DNA of 64,000 bases from Phycisphaerales bacterium (GTDB taxonomy: Bacteria > Planctomycetota > Phycisphaerae > Phycisphaerales > SM1A02), in the NCBI GenBank assembly GCA_029245245.1, contig JAQWPT010000004.1, forward strand, positions 26,030-90,029. Reading direction: 5' to 3'. The notes under the pieces are model-generated. The model worked only from the letters and a program-made list of their open reading frames with translations, had not been told where the DNA came from and did not search any database. This document shows, in pieces, positions 36,551-45,630 of this stretch. The translations under genes and the position numbers were made by a program. Position 1 is the first letter of the stretch; each line of letters begins with the position of its first letter.

Positions 36551-39058
36551 ATGTTCCGATTTCTCCTGCCAATCGCCCTTCTGTTCCTGCCAGCACCCCT
36601 TGTACCGATGTCCCTCGCTGCCGACAGCGAGGCTCTTTCCAGCGAGCCATCCAGCAATCAGGTATCGACACATCGGCTCGCCATCGAACTGCTCCGGTAC
36701 GGCAACGACATCATGCTGATCAACCCGGTGACGGTGGAATCCATCGAGTTGGCCAAGTACTTCTTCCAGGAAGCCGCCCGTCTGCATCCGAGAGATCCAC
36801 AGGTCACGGTTCGCCTGATGGAAATGGCGATCCTGGCCGAAGACCAGAAACTGATCGAGTCGGCAACCAAGGCGGCGCTGACGGCTTCGCCGGAGAACCA
36901 GGTCGTTCAACTCCGTCGATTGCTGCAGGCGGTTGATCGTTACCAGTACGCGGAAGAACGTGTGTCCGCCTACGAACTTCTGTTGAGTGATGCGAATCAG
37001 AAGATGCTTGGCGATCCGATGAGTTCACGGATCGCCCTCAAACTGGCCATGCTGTACCGACGCATGGGAGATCTTGACCAGTTCAGCAACTGGCTTGGTC
37101 GCTCGATCATCATGGACCCCTCGTATTCCGAGGCGGTCGCGATGGGGGCCGGCTATTTCCAGACCAAGGTCAATGACCGACTCGCCAGCGTCGAACTGCT
37201 TGTCAGCCTGCTGTTGGCGGATCCGACCGACAGCACGACGCCGGCGGTCCTGGCCCACCTCCTCATGGAGGAAGGGGCCTACACGGCAGCACGTCGCATG
37301 TATCACCTCGCGATCAACGACGTGATAGCCAGTGGCATCGGAGCGCAGGGTGACCTCCTGGCTGATCTGGCGATCGCTGAGTGGGCATGTGGTGATCGGG
37401 AGGCCGCTCTGGGCGTCATCCAGTCCAGGCAGCAGGATGCAAACGAGATCTACCGGGCCCTGTCCAGGCGGGACTCTCCGGATCTTTCACCAATCGATCT
37501 GGCTCGCATGGAAGCGCCGTTGACTCCGACACTGGCCACGGTCCGTGCCGTCATTGAGAACGAGGCTGGAGGCGATGTTGCCGCAGATGCCCTTTCCTCG
37601 CTCATTGAAACCTACCAGAGCGGCATGTCCATCCTTGCCAGTCAGAAGGGGACCGAGAAGGAGCAGGCCTGGTCATTGATTGAGCTCTCCTGGCTCGTCC
37701 TCTGGCTCGATGGCGACGTCGAGGATGTCGCGAAGTGGCTGGATCAGGCACAGAAACTTGCAGACATCGATGCAGAGGCGATCAAGCGGTTCGATGGATG
37801 GATCAGTTTCCGTCGTGGGTTCGATGAAGATGCCGCATTGATTCTCGAGCCCCTGTCCGAAGAAGATTCGGCTGCCCGGCTCGGGATGGCCTTGATCCGT
37901 GAACACCAGGGGCGAAAGCAGGACGCGGCCCGCCTTCTGCTGTCGTTGACTCGATCGGAGGCAGGTTCGATCCTGGGCATCTGGAGTCGTGATCGACTCA
38001 CCAACCTGCTTGGTGCGGAAGTCCCGATGACGGATTCAGCAGTCGAGTTGACCAAGGTGATCGACTCCATCCCGTCGGCGATCGATCGCTACCCGCAGGA
38101 CCCGCGCCTTGCGATTTCGATCGATGTCGAACCCCGGGAGAGTACGATCGGTCCCTACGATCCGGTGATCATTGAAATCGAGTTGATGAACCATTCCTCG
38201 ATGCCCCTGGCCATCAGTGGGGAGGGTCCGATCCGGGAACTCATGCTCCTGGAGCCCATTGTTCAGGTCCCGCACCAGTCTCCGATGTCACTTGCTCCGA
38301 TCGTCATTGATCTTGGCGGTCGACTCAGGCTTGAGGGGTACGAGCGGATCACCATTCCGTTTGATCTTCGGACGACATGGGTCGGCACTCTTCTGAACCA
38401 GTTTCCCGTCGACGGGGCATCCATCCTGACAACCGGCATTCTCAACTTCCAGGTTTCAAACAACACGTCTCGAAAACTTGCCGTCTTTGCTCCAGGGCTG
38501 CTCGGCTCGGAAGTGACGGGAAAGACACTGCATGTCGAAGGTGTTCGAGTCACCGAAGAATGGGTGGCGGCCGCGATCGGTTCGGCGCAGCGTGGAGTCG
38601 TCGATTCTCAACTCCTGGCGGATCTTTCGATCCTGACCCACATGGTCCGCAACAGCAGCCTGATTGCGGAGAAGGAGATCGATCAGGAACTCATCGGGCA
38701 GGTGATACCAACCATTGCCGAGTTGTTCCCGGGCCTCGACGAGGTGCAGAAGGCATGGTTCATGTCCGTCGCGTCGTCCGGTGAACTGATGAACCCGATC
38801 AAGTCGATCGTCATGCAGGGCAACCAGTCCCTGCCGAAGATGATCGTGCTGCTTCGGCTGCTTGAGAATCGTGACCCATCCGAGATTCTGGCCAACCCGA
38901 TGCTGACGTCATCACTGCGATCGGGCAACGATCGGATCAAGCAACTTGCCGAGTGGGTCGAGCAACGTGCCCAGTTCTCCGTGGAAAGTGAGATCCAGCA
39001 GCAGTCGCGCGACCAGAAGAAGGGCGTGGCTCCAGCCAAATCCCCGTCAGGGGACTGA
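36551..39058 (+). CDS. Large exported TPR protein
   Basis: An 835-residue protein starting at the ATG at 36551 (MFRFLLPIALLFLPAPLVP), whose signal peptide ends near SLAA; the longer upstream frame lacks a signal and is not used. Tetratricopeptide-like helical pairs run over about residues 50-480, for example FQEAARLHPRDPQVTVRLME and YRRMGDLDQFSNWLGRSI. A beta-rich region follows at about 530-660 (ISIDVEPRESTIGPYDPVII), then a helical C-terminus ending in a charged tail. TPR regions mediate protein-protein contacts, and the exported location suggests an envelope scaffold. No enzyme motif is seen. It converges with pyrE, overlapping by 12 bp. Confidence 0.75.
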   Translation: MFRFLLPIALLFLPAPLVPMSLAADSEALSSEPSSNQVSTHRLAIELLRYGNDIMLINPVTVESIELAKYFFQEAARLHPRDPQVTVRLMEMAILAEDQKLIESATKAALTASPENQVVQLRRLLQAVDRYQYAEERVSAYELLLSDANQKMLGDPMSSRIALKLAMLYRRMGDLDQFSNWLGRSIIMDPSYSEAVAMGAGYFQTKVNDRLASVELLVSLLLADPTDSTTPAVLAHLLMEEGAYTAARRMYHLAINDVIASGIGAQGDLLADLAIAEWACGDREAALGVIQSRQQDANEIYRALSRRDSPDLSPIDLARMEAPLTPTLATVRAVIENEAGGDVAADALSSLIETYQSGMSILASQKGTEKEQAWSLIELSWLVLWLDGDVEDVAKWLDQAQKLADIDAEAIKRFDGWISFRRGFDEDAALILEPLSEEDSAARLGMALIREHQGRKQDAARLLLSLTRSEAGSILGIWSRDRLTNLLGAEVPMTDSAVELTKVIDSIPSAIDRYPQDPRLAISIDVEPRESTIGPYDPVIIEIELMNHSSMPLAISGEGPIRELMLLEPIVQVPHQSPMSLAPIVIDLGGRLRLEGYERITIPFDLRTTWVGTLLNQFPVDGASILTTGILNFQVSNNTSRKLAVFAPGLLGSEVTGKTLHVEGVRVTEEWVAAAIGSAQRGVVDSQLLADLSILTHMVRNSSLIAEKEIDQELIGQVIPTIAELFPGLDEVQKAWFMSVASSGELMNPIKSIVMQGNQSLPKMIVLLRLLENRDPSEILANPMLTSSLRSGNDRIKQLAEWVEQRAQFSVESEIQQQSRDQKKGVAPAKSPSGD

Positions 39059-39586
39059 GCCGACTTCCACGCCGAGATCCGCGACAGTGAACAGCGACTG
39101 GAAGGCGTATCCCGCAGTCTCGATTGCGTCCCGTGCACCTTCAAGCCTGTCGATCGTGGCCAGGATGAGATCCACTTTCGCTCCCAGTTGTTCGATGGTT
39201 CCAGCGGCTTCGATGACCTGTCCACCAGTAGTGGCGACGTCTTCGAGAATGACGACGCGATCGCCCTCGCCGACATTGCCCTCGTGCATCTTGGCCGTTC
39301 CATAGTCCTTCTTCGCGTTGCGAATGAAGAGGCAGGGCAGCCCGGTTGCCATGCTTGCGGTGGTGACAAGGGGGATTCCACCCAATTCGGCTCCGGCCAG
39401 GAGCGTCGCGGATTCCGGGATCGCCTCGGCGAACAGTGTTCCCAGTGCCTCGAGGATGTCCGGCTGGGTCGAGAATCGGTACTTGTCGATGTAGTAGTTG
39501 CTCGTCCTTCCGCTGCGCAAGGTGAAGGTCCCATGCAGTACGGAGGTTTCAGCGATCCGGTGGGCGATTTCCGTGCGATCAAGCAT
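39047..39586 (-). CDS. pyrE: Orotate phosphoribosyltransferase
   Basis: A 179-residue orotate phosphoribosyltransferase that makes orotidine 5'-phosphate from orotate and PRPP in pyrimidine synthesis. Family motifs are clear: LRSGRTSNYYIDKYRF near the N-terminus, LAGAELGGIPLVTTASMATG, RNAKKDYGTAK with the loop lysines, and the PRPP motif VVILEDVATTGGQ. The start at 39586 is chosen over an upstream ATG at 39637 whose extra residues look non-coding. It is divergent from the GH57 gene, with a 49-bp gap that must hold both promoters. It is a second phosphoribosyltransferase of this class in the window, and the more canonical of the two. Confidence 0.93.
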   Translation of the reverse strand: MLDRTEIAHRIAETSVLHGTFTLRSGRTSNYYIDKYRFSTQPDILEALGTLFAEAIPESATLLAGAELGGIPLVTTASMATGLPCLFIRNAKKDYGTAKMHEGNVGEGDRVVILEDVATTGGQVIEAAGTIEQLGAKVDLILATIDRLEGARDAIETAGYAFQSLFTVADLGVEVGSVP

Positions 39587-39635
39587 GTACCGATGGTACT
39601 CCACCTCGCCCTGGTGGTGGTACCCTGTGCTGTCC

Positions 39636-40835
39636 ATGACCGCCGTCTGCTTCTATTTTCAGGTCCACCAACCGTTCCGGCTGCGCCGGTACTCGGTGTT
39701 CAGCAACGACCCGTTCTACTTCGACAATGACGCCAACCGCGAGATCATGGAGAAGGTGACGGAGAAGTGCTATCGCCCCGCAACATCGCTCCTGCTGGAC
39801 CTGGTACGGCGCCACGAGGGTCGATTCAAGATTTCCTTCTCGATGACCGGAGTCGTCCTTGACCAGTTCGAGGCCTGGGCGCCGGACGTGCTGGAGACTT
39901 TCCAGGCCCTGGCGGCATCGGGTTCCTGCGAGTTTCTTGGAGAGACATCACACCATTCACTGACTGCACTCTTCTCCCCGGACGAGTTCCGCGAGCAGGT
40001 GGAACTTCACCGCCGTCGCATGGTGGACCTCTTCGGGGTGGAGCCGACCGTGTTTCGCAATACAGAGTTGATCTACTCGAACGAGGTGGGTGAACTCGTG
40101 GCGGAGCTCGGCGACTACCAGGCCCAGTTGTGCGAGGGCGTGGATCGGCATCTCGGAGATCGATCACCGAACTACCTCTACGAGCTGCCGGGCTCGTCTT
40201 CCCTGAAACTGTTGTTGAAAAACTACCGGCTGAGTGATGACATCGCCTTCCGGTTTTCCGATCGGAACTGGTCTGAGTGGCCCATGAAGGCCGAGACCTT
40301 CGCCAAGTGGATCGACCGGATCAATGGCGACGGCATGGTCTGCAATCTCTTCATGGACTACGAGACCTTCGGTGAGCACCAGTGGAAGGACACGGGGATC
40401 TTCGATTTCCTCGAGGCCCTTCCCGAAATGGTGTTCGACGTCCAGCCCGGAGAAAACGAGTTCCTGAAGGTCAGCGAGGCGGTCGACCGCTTCGAATCGA
40501 GGGAACCGTACGATGTTCCCGCCGCCACGAGCTGGGCCGACCAGGAGCGGGATCTCAGTGCATGGCTGGGCAATGCCATGCAGGAGAACGCCGCCTCGGA
40601 ACTCTACAAGCTCGAGGGACCCGTCAAGGCCACGGCAGCCCGTGGAGATGAGCATGTCCTGGAGGACTGGAGAAAGCTGACCACCTCGGACCACCTCTAC
40701 TACATGTCCACGAAGTTCTGGGCGGACGGCGATGTCCACACCTACTTCAGTCCCTACGACAGCCCGTACGATGCCTACATCAACTTCATGAATGTGCTCG
40801 ACAATATCCGCAGCCGGGTTGCCAACGATCCATGA
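39636..40835 (+). CDS. Glycoside hydrolase family 57 alpha-amylase-like
   Basis: A 399-residue GH57 enzyme. The family opening is CFYFQVHQPFRLRRYSVF, the putative nucleophile region is PTVFRNTELIYSNEV and the putative acid region is NLFMDYETFGEHQW. GH57 enzymes act on alpha-1,4-glucans (alpha-amylase, 4-alpha-glucanotransferase, branching enzyme); the shorter length and overall pattern resemble the archaeal and bacterial alpha-amylase-type subgroup. There is no signal peptide, so it is probably cytoplasmic and may work on glycogen. The last four bases (ATGA) overlap the start of gatB, a coupling with no evident functional reason. Confidence 0.88.
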   Translation: MTAVCFYFQVHQPFRLRRYSVFSNDPFYFDNDANREIMEKVTEKCYRPATSLLLDLVRRHEGRFKISFSMTGVVLDQFEAWAPDVLETFQALAASGSCEFLGETSHHSLTALFSPDEFREQVELHRRRMVDLFGVEPTVFRNTELIYSNEVGELVAELGDYQAQLCEGVDRHLGDRSPNYLYELPGSSSLKLLLKNYRLSDDIAFRFSDRNWSEWPMKAETFAKWIDRINGDGMVCNLFMDYETFGEHQWKDTGIFDFLEALPEMVFDVQPGENEFLKVSEAVDRFESREPYDVPAATSWADQERDLSAWLGNAMQENAASELYKLEGPVKATAARGDEHVLEDWRKLTTSDHLYYMSTKFWADGDVHTYFSPYDSPYDAYINFMNVLDNIRSRVANDP

Positions 40836-42358
40836 CCACCATCGCCTCCACCCAAGTCAAGATCGGCATGGAGGTCCACGTCGAACTTGCCACGAAGAGC
40901 AAGATGTTCTCGCGTTCGGCGAACATCGCGCATCCGGATCATTACGACGCGGAACCGAACGCCTATTGCGATCCGGTCGTGCTGGGCCTTCCCGGTGCGC
41001 TGCCGGTCATGAACCGGCAGGCGGTCGAGATGTCCATGATGGTGGGCATGGCCCTGGGGGCCACCATTCCGGACTTCAGCAAGTGGGATCGAAAGAACTA
41101 CTTCTATCCAGATCTTCCCAAGGGGTACCAGATCAGCCAGTACGACCTGCCGTTGTGCGAAGGCGGTTCACTGGACATTGCAGGCGCCGACGGTTCCAAC
41201 AGAACCATCGGCATCATCCGGGCCCACCTCGAAGAGGACACCGGCAAGACCGGGCACGAACTTCCCGGGGGCCACTCCTACGACGGGTCACTGGTGGATT
41301 ACAACCGGGCCGGTGTCCCGCTGCTGGAGATCGTCACCGAGCCGGATCTCGATTGTGCCGAGGATGCGGTCACATTCGGCAAGGAACTGCGGAACCTGTG
41401 TCGGTTCCTGGGTGTCACCGAGGGCGTGATGCAGCGCGGACACATGCGCTTCGAACCCAACATCAACATGATCATCACCCTCGATGATGGTTCGACGGTC
41501 GCGACGCCGATCGCCGAGATCAAGAATCTCAACTCCTTCCGAGCCGTGCAGGGCGCCATCGAACACGAGGCGACGCGGCAGGTCGAGGCCTGGAAGGTCG
41601 ACGGCCAGACCATGGGATCGGGCATGAAGTCCACCCGGGGGTGGGATGACCAGCGACAGATCACGTTCCTGCAGCGGGCCAAGGAGGATGCGCACGACTA
41701 CAGGTATTTTCCTGAACCGGATCTCATACCGGTCGAGGTCGATGATGCCTGGCGAACGGCCATCGCGTCGCGGATTCCCGAACTGCCCAACCTTCGTCGG
41801 GCACGCTACGTGTCCGAGTACGATCTCTCGGCCAAGGATGCCATGGCCCTGACTTCCGATCGCGATCCCTGTTATTTCTACGAGGCCTGCATCGAGGCGA
41901 CTGCCGAACGTGTCGGGGGTGGAATGACATCATCCGAGGTCGGATCGATCGCAGCCAAGTGGCTGCTGAATGCCGGCGCGCGGCTCTCCAACGAGCGGAA
42001 CTGCGACGTGCATGAACTGGGTATCACTCCCCGCCAGGTCGCCGAGGTGATCGAGTTGCGTCACGCCAACGAGATCGGTTCCAGCGCTGCCGGAAGACTG
42101 TTCGAGATGCTGTGCGATGTCGATGACGAGGCCCGGGCCGTGGCCGATCGGGAAGGCCTGCTTCAGGTCACTGATACCGGTCAACTCGACGCCTGGGTGG
42201 ACGAAGCCATCGCAGCCCAGCCCCAGGCTGCCGCCGATTTTGCTTCCGGCAAGGATGCGGCGGTTGGACGGCTCGTCGGGCATGTCATGAAGGCAAGCGG
42301 GGGCCAGGCCGATGCTGCCGCGGTTCGTGCCTGCCTGGTCGAGAAACTACGATCCTGA
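40832..42358 (+). CDS. gatB: Asp-tRNA(Asn)/Glu-tRNA(Gln) amidotransferase subunit B
   Basis: A 508-residue GatB, full length, with the kinase-like N-terminal domain (KIGMEVHVELATKSKMFSRS, LEEDTGKTGHE, DYNRAGVPLLEIVTEPDL) and the C-terminal YqeY-like tail domain (about residues 360-508). GatB phosphorylates the mischarged Glu or Asp on tRNA so that GatA can amidate it, which is required when the cell lacks GlnRS or AsnRS. gatA and gatC are not in the window; the amidase at 42867-44588 is exported and cannot replace GatA. Its start overlaps GH57 by ATGA. Confidence 0.97.
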   Translation: MTTIASTQVKIGMEVHVELATKSKMFSRSANIAHPDHYDAEPNAYCDPVVLGLPGALPVMNRQAVEMSMMVGMALGATIPDFSKWDRKNYFYPDLPKGYQISQYDLPLCEGGSLDIAGADGSNRTIGIIRAHLEEDTGKTGHELPGGHSYDGSLVDYNRAGVPLLEIVTEPDLDCAEDAVTFGKELRNLCRFLGVTEGVMQRGHMRFEPNINMIITLDDGSTVATPIAEIKNLNSFRAVQGAIEHEATRQVEAWKVDGQTMGSGMKSTRGWDDQRQITFLQRAKEDAHDYRYFPEPDLIPVEVDDAWRTAIASRIPELPNLRRARYVSEYDLSAKDAMALTSDRDPCYFYEACIEATAERVGGGMTSSEVGSIAAKWLLNAGARLSNERNCDVHELGITPRQVAEVIELRHANEIGSSAAGRLFEMLCDVDDEARAVADREGLLQVTDTGQLDAWVDEAIAAQPQAAADFASGKDAAVGRLVGHVMKASGGQADAAAVRACLVEKLRS

Positions 42359-42392
42359 TCCACACCAGCTTGTTTCACATGAAAGGAAGAGC

Positions 42393-42863
42393 ATGAGCGA
42401 GTATCCCCGAGCACGAATCACGACGACCCATGGAGAGGTGGTTGTTGAACTCTGGAACGACGTCGCCCCGGGCCACGTGGAGAATTTCACGAAACTGGCC
42501 TCCGACGGCTTCTACGACACCCTGTCGTTCCACCGGATCATTCCCGAGTTCGTGATCCAGGGCGGTTGCCCCGAGGGCACCGGCACCGGTGGTCCCGGTT
42601 GGATGGTCAAGAACGAGTTCAATGATCGTGATCACGTCGAGGGGACATTGTCCATGGCTCGATCGTCCGATCCGGACTCCGCGGGCAGCCAGTTCTTCAT
42701 CTGTCTCGGCCGGGAGCACTGCCAGCACCTTGATGGGCAGTACACCGCGTTCGGCCAGGTGGTCGAGGGGCTCGACGTGGTGCGGAAGATCGGGGCGATC
42801 CCGACTGATTCCCAGGATCGTCCCAGCGAACCAGCCGGGATGGAAACGGTCGAGGTGCTCTGA
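42393..42863 (+). CDS. Cyclophilin-type peptidyl-prolyl isomerase
   Basis: A 156-residue single-domain cyclophilin without a signal peptide, catalysing cis-trans isomerisation of Xaa-Pro bonds in the cytoplasm. Conserved elements include VVVELWNDVAPGHVENF and FYDTLSFHRIIPEFVIQGG, where the catalytic arginine of the family lies in the FHRIIP element. MARSSDPDSAGSQFFICL and LDGQYTAFGQVVEGLDVV are also present. AAGGAAGAG lies just before the ATG at 42393. It is 34 bp downstream of gatB on the same strand and is probably cotranscribed. Confidence 0.95.
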   Translation: MSEYPRARITTTHGEVVVELWNDVAPGHVENFTKLASDGFYDTLSFHRIIPEFVIQGGCPEGTGTGGPGWMVKNEFNDRDHVEGTLSMARSSDPDSAGSQFFICLGREHCQHLDGQYTAFGQVVEGLDVVRKIGAIPTDSQDRPSEPAGMETVEVL

Positions 42864-42866
42864 AGA

Positions 42867-44588
42867 TCAGGCGTGTGGAGGCCGGCGCCGTTTCGGCGGC
42901 CAGCACCGCGTTTCGATGGCCTTGCCAAGTCGAAGCAGGGTGCCCTCGTCGAAGAGTCGCCCGACCAGGGTGACGGCGTGGGGGCTGCCGCTGTCCTTGA
43001 GGCCCACCGGCAGGGTCAATGACGGGTGACCGGTGCAGTTGGTGGGAAGCAGCACGCCATCGGCGTACGAGGGTCCGATCATGGCATCGAGGTTATCGAA
43101 CTGTTCCGCGTAGAGTTCCATGCAGCGGCGCCGAAAGCGGTCCGCCTGGACCAACTCGGGGGCGGGAATGAACCAGGACTGCCGGAAGGTGTTGGGCCAG
43201 GCCTCTGGCGCCTGCCATGCCAGTTCGTCGTCGCGATTGCTGCGGGTCAGTGATTCAAATGCCGCAGCAGCCTCTGCGAACAGGATGGTGAGCAGGGAGT
43301 CCCAGGGCCAGTCCGGCATCTTGATGGGTTTCACTTCACATCCCGCATCCCGCAGGGCATCGATGGCGGACTGCTCGAGCGGCCCATTTTCATCGTCGGC
43401 GAACCACTTCGGGTCATACCCCACGCGAAGTCCACGTGCGCTCCTGGAGGAATCAGCATGGAAGGGCATGGTCACCGAGGCGGGGTCGCCGGGTGACGCT
43501 CCGTTGATCGCGGCAAGGACCGGCGCCGCATCATCGACATGTCGGACGATCGGTCCGACCTTGTCCAGTGACCAGCACAACGCCATGGCACCGTCTCTGG
43601 GCACGCGGCCGAAGGTCGGCCGGAGGCCCGTGGCACCGCATCGCATGGACGGCGATACGATCGACCCGTAGGTCTCGGTTCCCAGTGCAAACCCCACGAG
43701 TCCGGCGGCGGTGGCGGCGGCGGAGCCGGCGCTGGATCCGCTGGACCCTTCCTCGAGGTTCCACGGGTTGTTGGTTCGTCCTCCGAACCAGATGTCACCG
43801 TATGCCAGTGCACCAAGGGACAACTTGGCAACCAGGACGGCCCCGGCGGCATCGAGTCGTTCGACGACGGCGGCGTTGGAGGTGGGCTGTCGATCCCGGT
43901 ATGGCGCAGCGCCCCACGTCGTGGGAGCGTTGTCGGTATCGAAGAGGTCCTTGGCTCCCCATGGGATCCCGTGCAGAGGCCCGCGCCACTGGCCGGCATC
44001 GAGTTCCGCATCGGCCCGGCGAGCCTGCTTCATGGCCTGCTCTTGCATGAGAGTGATGACGCAATGAAGTGTCTCATCGTGGGTTCGAAGTCGATGCAGC
44101 GATCGCTCAGTCAACTGTCGGCTCGTGACGGTCCGCGTTCGAAGCCAGTGGGAAAGCTGGGCGATGGATGCGAAGTCGAGTTCTTCGTCGCTGCCGGGCC
44201 CACCCATGACGGCGGGGAGGTCGTTGGGGTTTCCCGTATCGGTCACCGGTCGAGGCTGGTGCCCCGGCAGCAGTGGATTGAACACGGTGGCGGGAAAGAG
44301 TGTTTCGGGAAGTTCGATTCCATCGCGGCGAGCATCGAACATCTCGCGATGCTGGATGATGGTTTCAACCATCATCGCTCGTTCCTCAGGGGTGAAGGTG
44401 ATCCCTGCCAGGCGTTCGGCCTGGGCGATCGTGTCGGCGGTGATGTCGGTCGGCGGTGGTGAACCGGCCCCGGTGGGGGATGTGGTTTCAGGGTGGTCTC
44501 GTTGGTCGCACGCCGTAACCAGATGGGCGGTGGACATCGCGGTGGCGATGACGATGAAGCGGCGGCGTGACTGGCCGCTGTCCATCAC
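42867..44588 (-). CDS. Tat-exported amidase-signature lipoprotein
   Basis: A 573-residue amidase-signature enzyme. The N-terminus has a twin-arginine motif (SRRRFIVIA) and a lipobox VTAC with cysteine 27, so it is probably a folded, Tat-exported lipoprotein. The Ser-cisSer-Lys triad is recognisable: lysine in HGIPWGAKDLFDT (about residue 213), the serine-rich EEGSSGSSAGSAAA block (about 279-292) and the nucleophile region GTETYGSIVSPS (Ser about 309). The family cleaves amides, including GatA, but the export signals and an N-terminal extension of about 130 residues make a translation role unlikely; periplasmic amide or peptide hydrolysis is inferred. It overlaps the upstream exported-protein gene by ATGA. 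Confidence 0.9.
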   Translation of the reverse strand: MMDSGQSRRRFIVIATAMSTAHLVTACDQRDHPETTSPTGAGSPPPTDITADTIAQAERLAGITFTPEERAMMVETIIQHREMFDARRDGIELPETLFPATVFNPLLPGHQPRPVTDTGNPNDLPAVMGGPGSDEELDFASIAQLSHWLRTRTVTSRQLTERSLHRLRTHDETLHCVITLMQEQAMKQARRADAELDAGQWRGPLHGIPWGAKDLFDTDNAPTTWGAAPYRDRQPTSNAAVVERLDAAGAVLVAKLSLGALAYGDIWFGGRTNNPWNLEEGSSGSSAGSAAATAAGLVGFALGTETYGSIVSPSMRCGATGLRPTFGRVPRDGAMALCWSLDKVGPIVRHVDDAAPVLAAINGASPGDPASVTMPFHADSSRSARGLRVGYDPKWFADDENGPLEQSAIDALRDAGCEVKPIKMPDWPWDSLLTILFAEAAAAFESLTRSNRDDELAWQAPEAWPNTFRQSWFIPAPELVQADRFRRRCMELYAEQFDNLDAMIGPSYADGVLLPTNCTGHPSLTLPVGLKDSGSPHAVTLVGRLFDEGTLLRLGKAIETRCWPPKRRRPPHA

Positions 44589-45511
44589 TTCAGGTTCGGG
44601 CGTTCAACAGGCACCCGCCAGGCGGTTGGAAGCAGGAAGTGCCTTCCCCGATAGGAGAAGGCTTCGCCACTGATGAGAACCGGCCTGCCAACACCTCCGT
44701 TGCGAGCCCAGTTCTCAATGGAAACCAAATTGCTGGAAGGCAGGAGAATCATGGTGGGGTCCATGAGGCCGGATACGTCGGCATCGAGCACGATCACCCA
44801 TGCTCCACTTCGATCTCGAAGAATCCGTCCCCGGCGTGAGAGGAGCAGGTCGCCCTCACTGGTCCCTTGCGGAACCTCCGCCAGGGGCTGGGTTCGTGCT
44901 ACGGACCGCTTGAGGGGGCCCACGTCTTCCTGCAACTGGGCGACGATGGTGGCAATGCTGTCGCCCTGGTCGATCGGGTCGAAGTCATCATCGATGATCT
45001 CATCAGTACCACCCTGGTCATCCGGGGTGTCCGGGGTGTCCGGGGTGTCCGGGGTCTCCGGGGCTTCCGGGGCTTCCGGGGTGCCTGGTGTTACCGGGGT
45101 CGCCGGAGATTCCGGGGTCGGTACTTGATCTTGTGAGGTGCCGGGCCGTTGGGCATGGCTGGTTTCCATCTCGACATGCTGAGGGAGCAGGTAGTTGCGG
45201 CCTCGGTAGAGGAGGATCGGGCCGGAGACCGTGAAGTGGATCGTGTCGTCCTGATCGGCCTGGTTCTGCTCCATCTCCTCGAGGAGGCTCGTTGGCAGCA
45301 GGGTCAGGTTTTGAAGGGCGGCATCTTCGCTGGATGGATCGATTTTGAAGACCCATGGGCTGTCGGGCCCCGATCGCTGCATCGTGCCTCGAGCGGCCGC
45401 GATGAAACTTCCCTCAGGAAGGACTGGGGCCAGCGTGGGAACTTCCCGAGCCATGGCAGGGGCTGCCAGGAGCAGGGCGGCGAAAAGGATTGAGGGCCGG
45501 AGGTGGAACAT
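44585..45511 (-). CDS. Exported protein with two related domains joined by a TP-rich repeat linker
   Basis: A 308-residue protein with a Sec signal (LFAALLLAAPAMA). Two similar halves flank a Pro/Thr-rich linker. The first ends in ILLYRGRNYLLPQHVE and the second in AFSYRGRHFLLPTAWR, each preceded by a matching GTMQRSGPDSPWVFKID or GRILRDRSGAWVIVLD strand, so the domain was duplicated. The linker (about residues 131-163) is coded by a 9-base tandem repeat. No family is recognised; the repeated YRGR.(F/Y)LLP element may be diagnostic. The start at 45511 lies 46 bases downstream of the tRNA-Cys gene on the same strand. Its stop overlaps the amidase start by ATGA. Confidence 0.75.
   Translation of the reverse strand: MFHLRPSILFAALLLAAPAMAREVPTLAPVLPEGSFIAAARGTMQRSGPDSPWVFKIDPSSEDAALQNLTLLPTSLLEEMEQNQADQDDTIHFTVSGPILLYRGRNYLLPQHVEMETSHAQRPGTSQDQVPTPESPATPVTPGTPEAPEAPETPDTPDTPDTPDDQGGTDEIIDDDFDPIDQGDSIATIVAQLQEDVGPLKRSVARTQPLAEVPQGTSEGDLLLSRRGRILRDRSGAWVIVLDADVSGLMDPTMILLPSSNLVSIENWARNGGVGRPVLISGEAFSYRGRHFLLPTAWRVPVERPNLK
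45021..45119 (-). repeat. 9-bp tandem repeat coding a Thr/Ala-Pro-Xaa linker
   Basis: Eleven 9-base units run head to tail: exact TCCGGGGTG copies at 45021-45047 and 45075-45083, near copies at 45048-45074, then three divergent units and a last good copy at 45111-45119. Because the unit is nine bases, changes in copy number keep the reading frame and add or remove three residues. Confidence 0.85.
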
Positions 45512-45556
45512 GCCCCGTTGGCTCCAATGCAAGGCAGGTCGGATATCCAGAAGAAA

Positions 45557-45630
45557 AGGCCGCGGTGGGATTCGAACCCACGAATAACGGATTTGCAATC
45601 CGTCCCCTTAGACCACTTGGGCACACGGCC
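45557..45630 (-). tRNA. tRNA-Cys (anticodon GCA)
   Basis: The minus strand folds as a tRNA with acceptor stem GGCCGTG / CGCGGCC (one G-T pair), anticodon stem and loop CGGAT-TGCAAAT region giving anticodon GCA, and the T loop TTCGAAT. The discriminator base is U73, the identity element for cysteine tRNA. CCA is not encoded. Confidence 0.97.

Noticed and set aside
45021..45119. Tandem repeat considered as a CRISPR or minisatellite
   Set aside because: Units are 9 bases with no spacers and stay in frame inside a gene, so it is a coding repeat.
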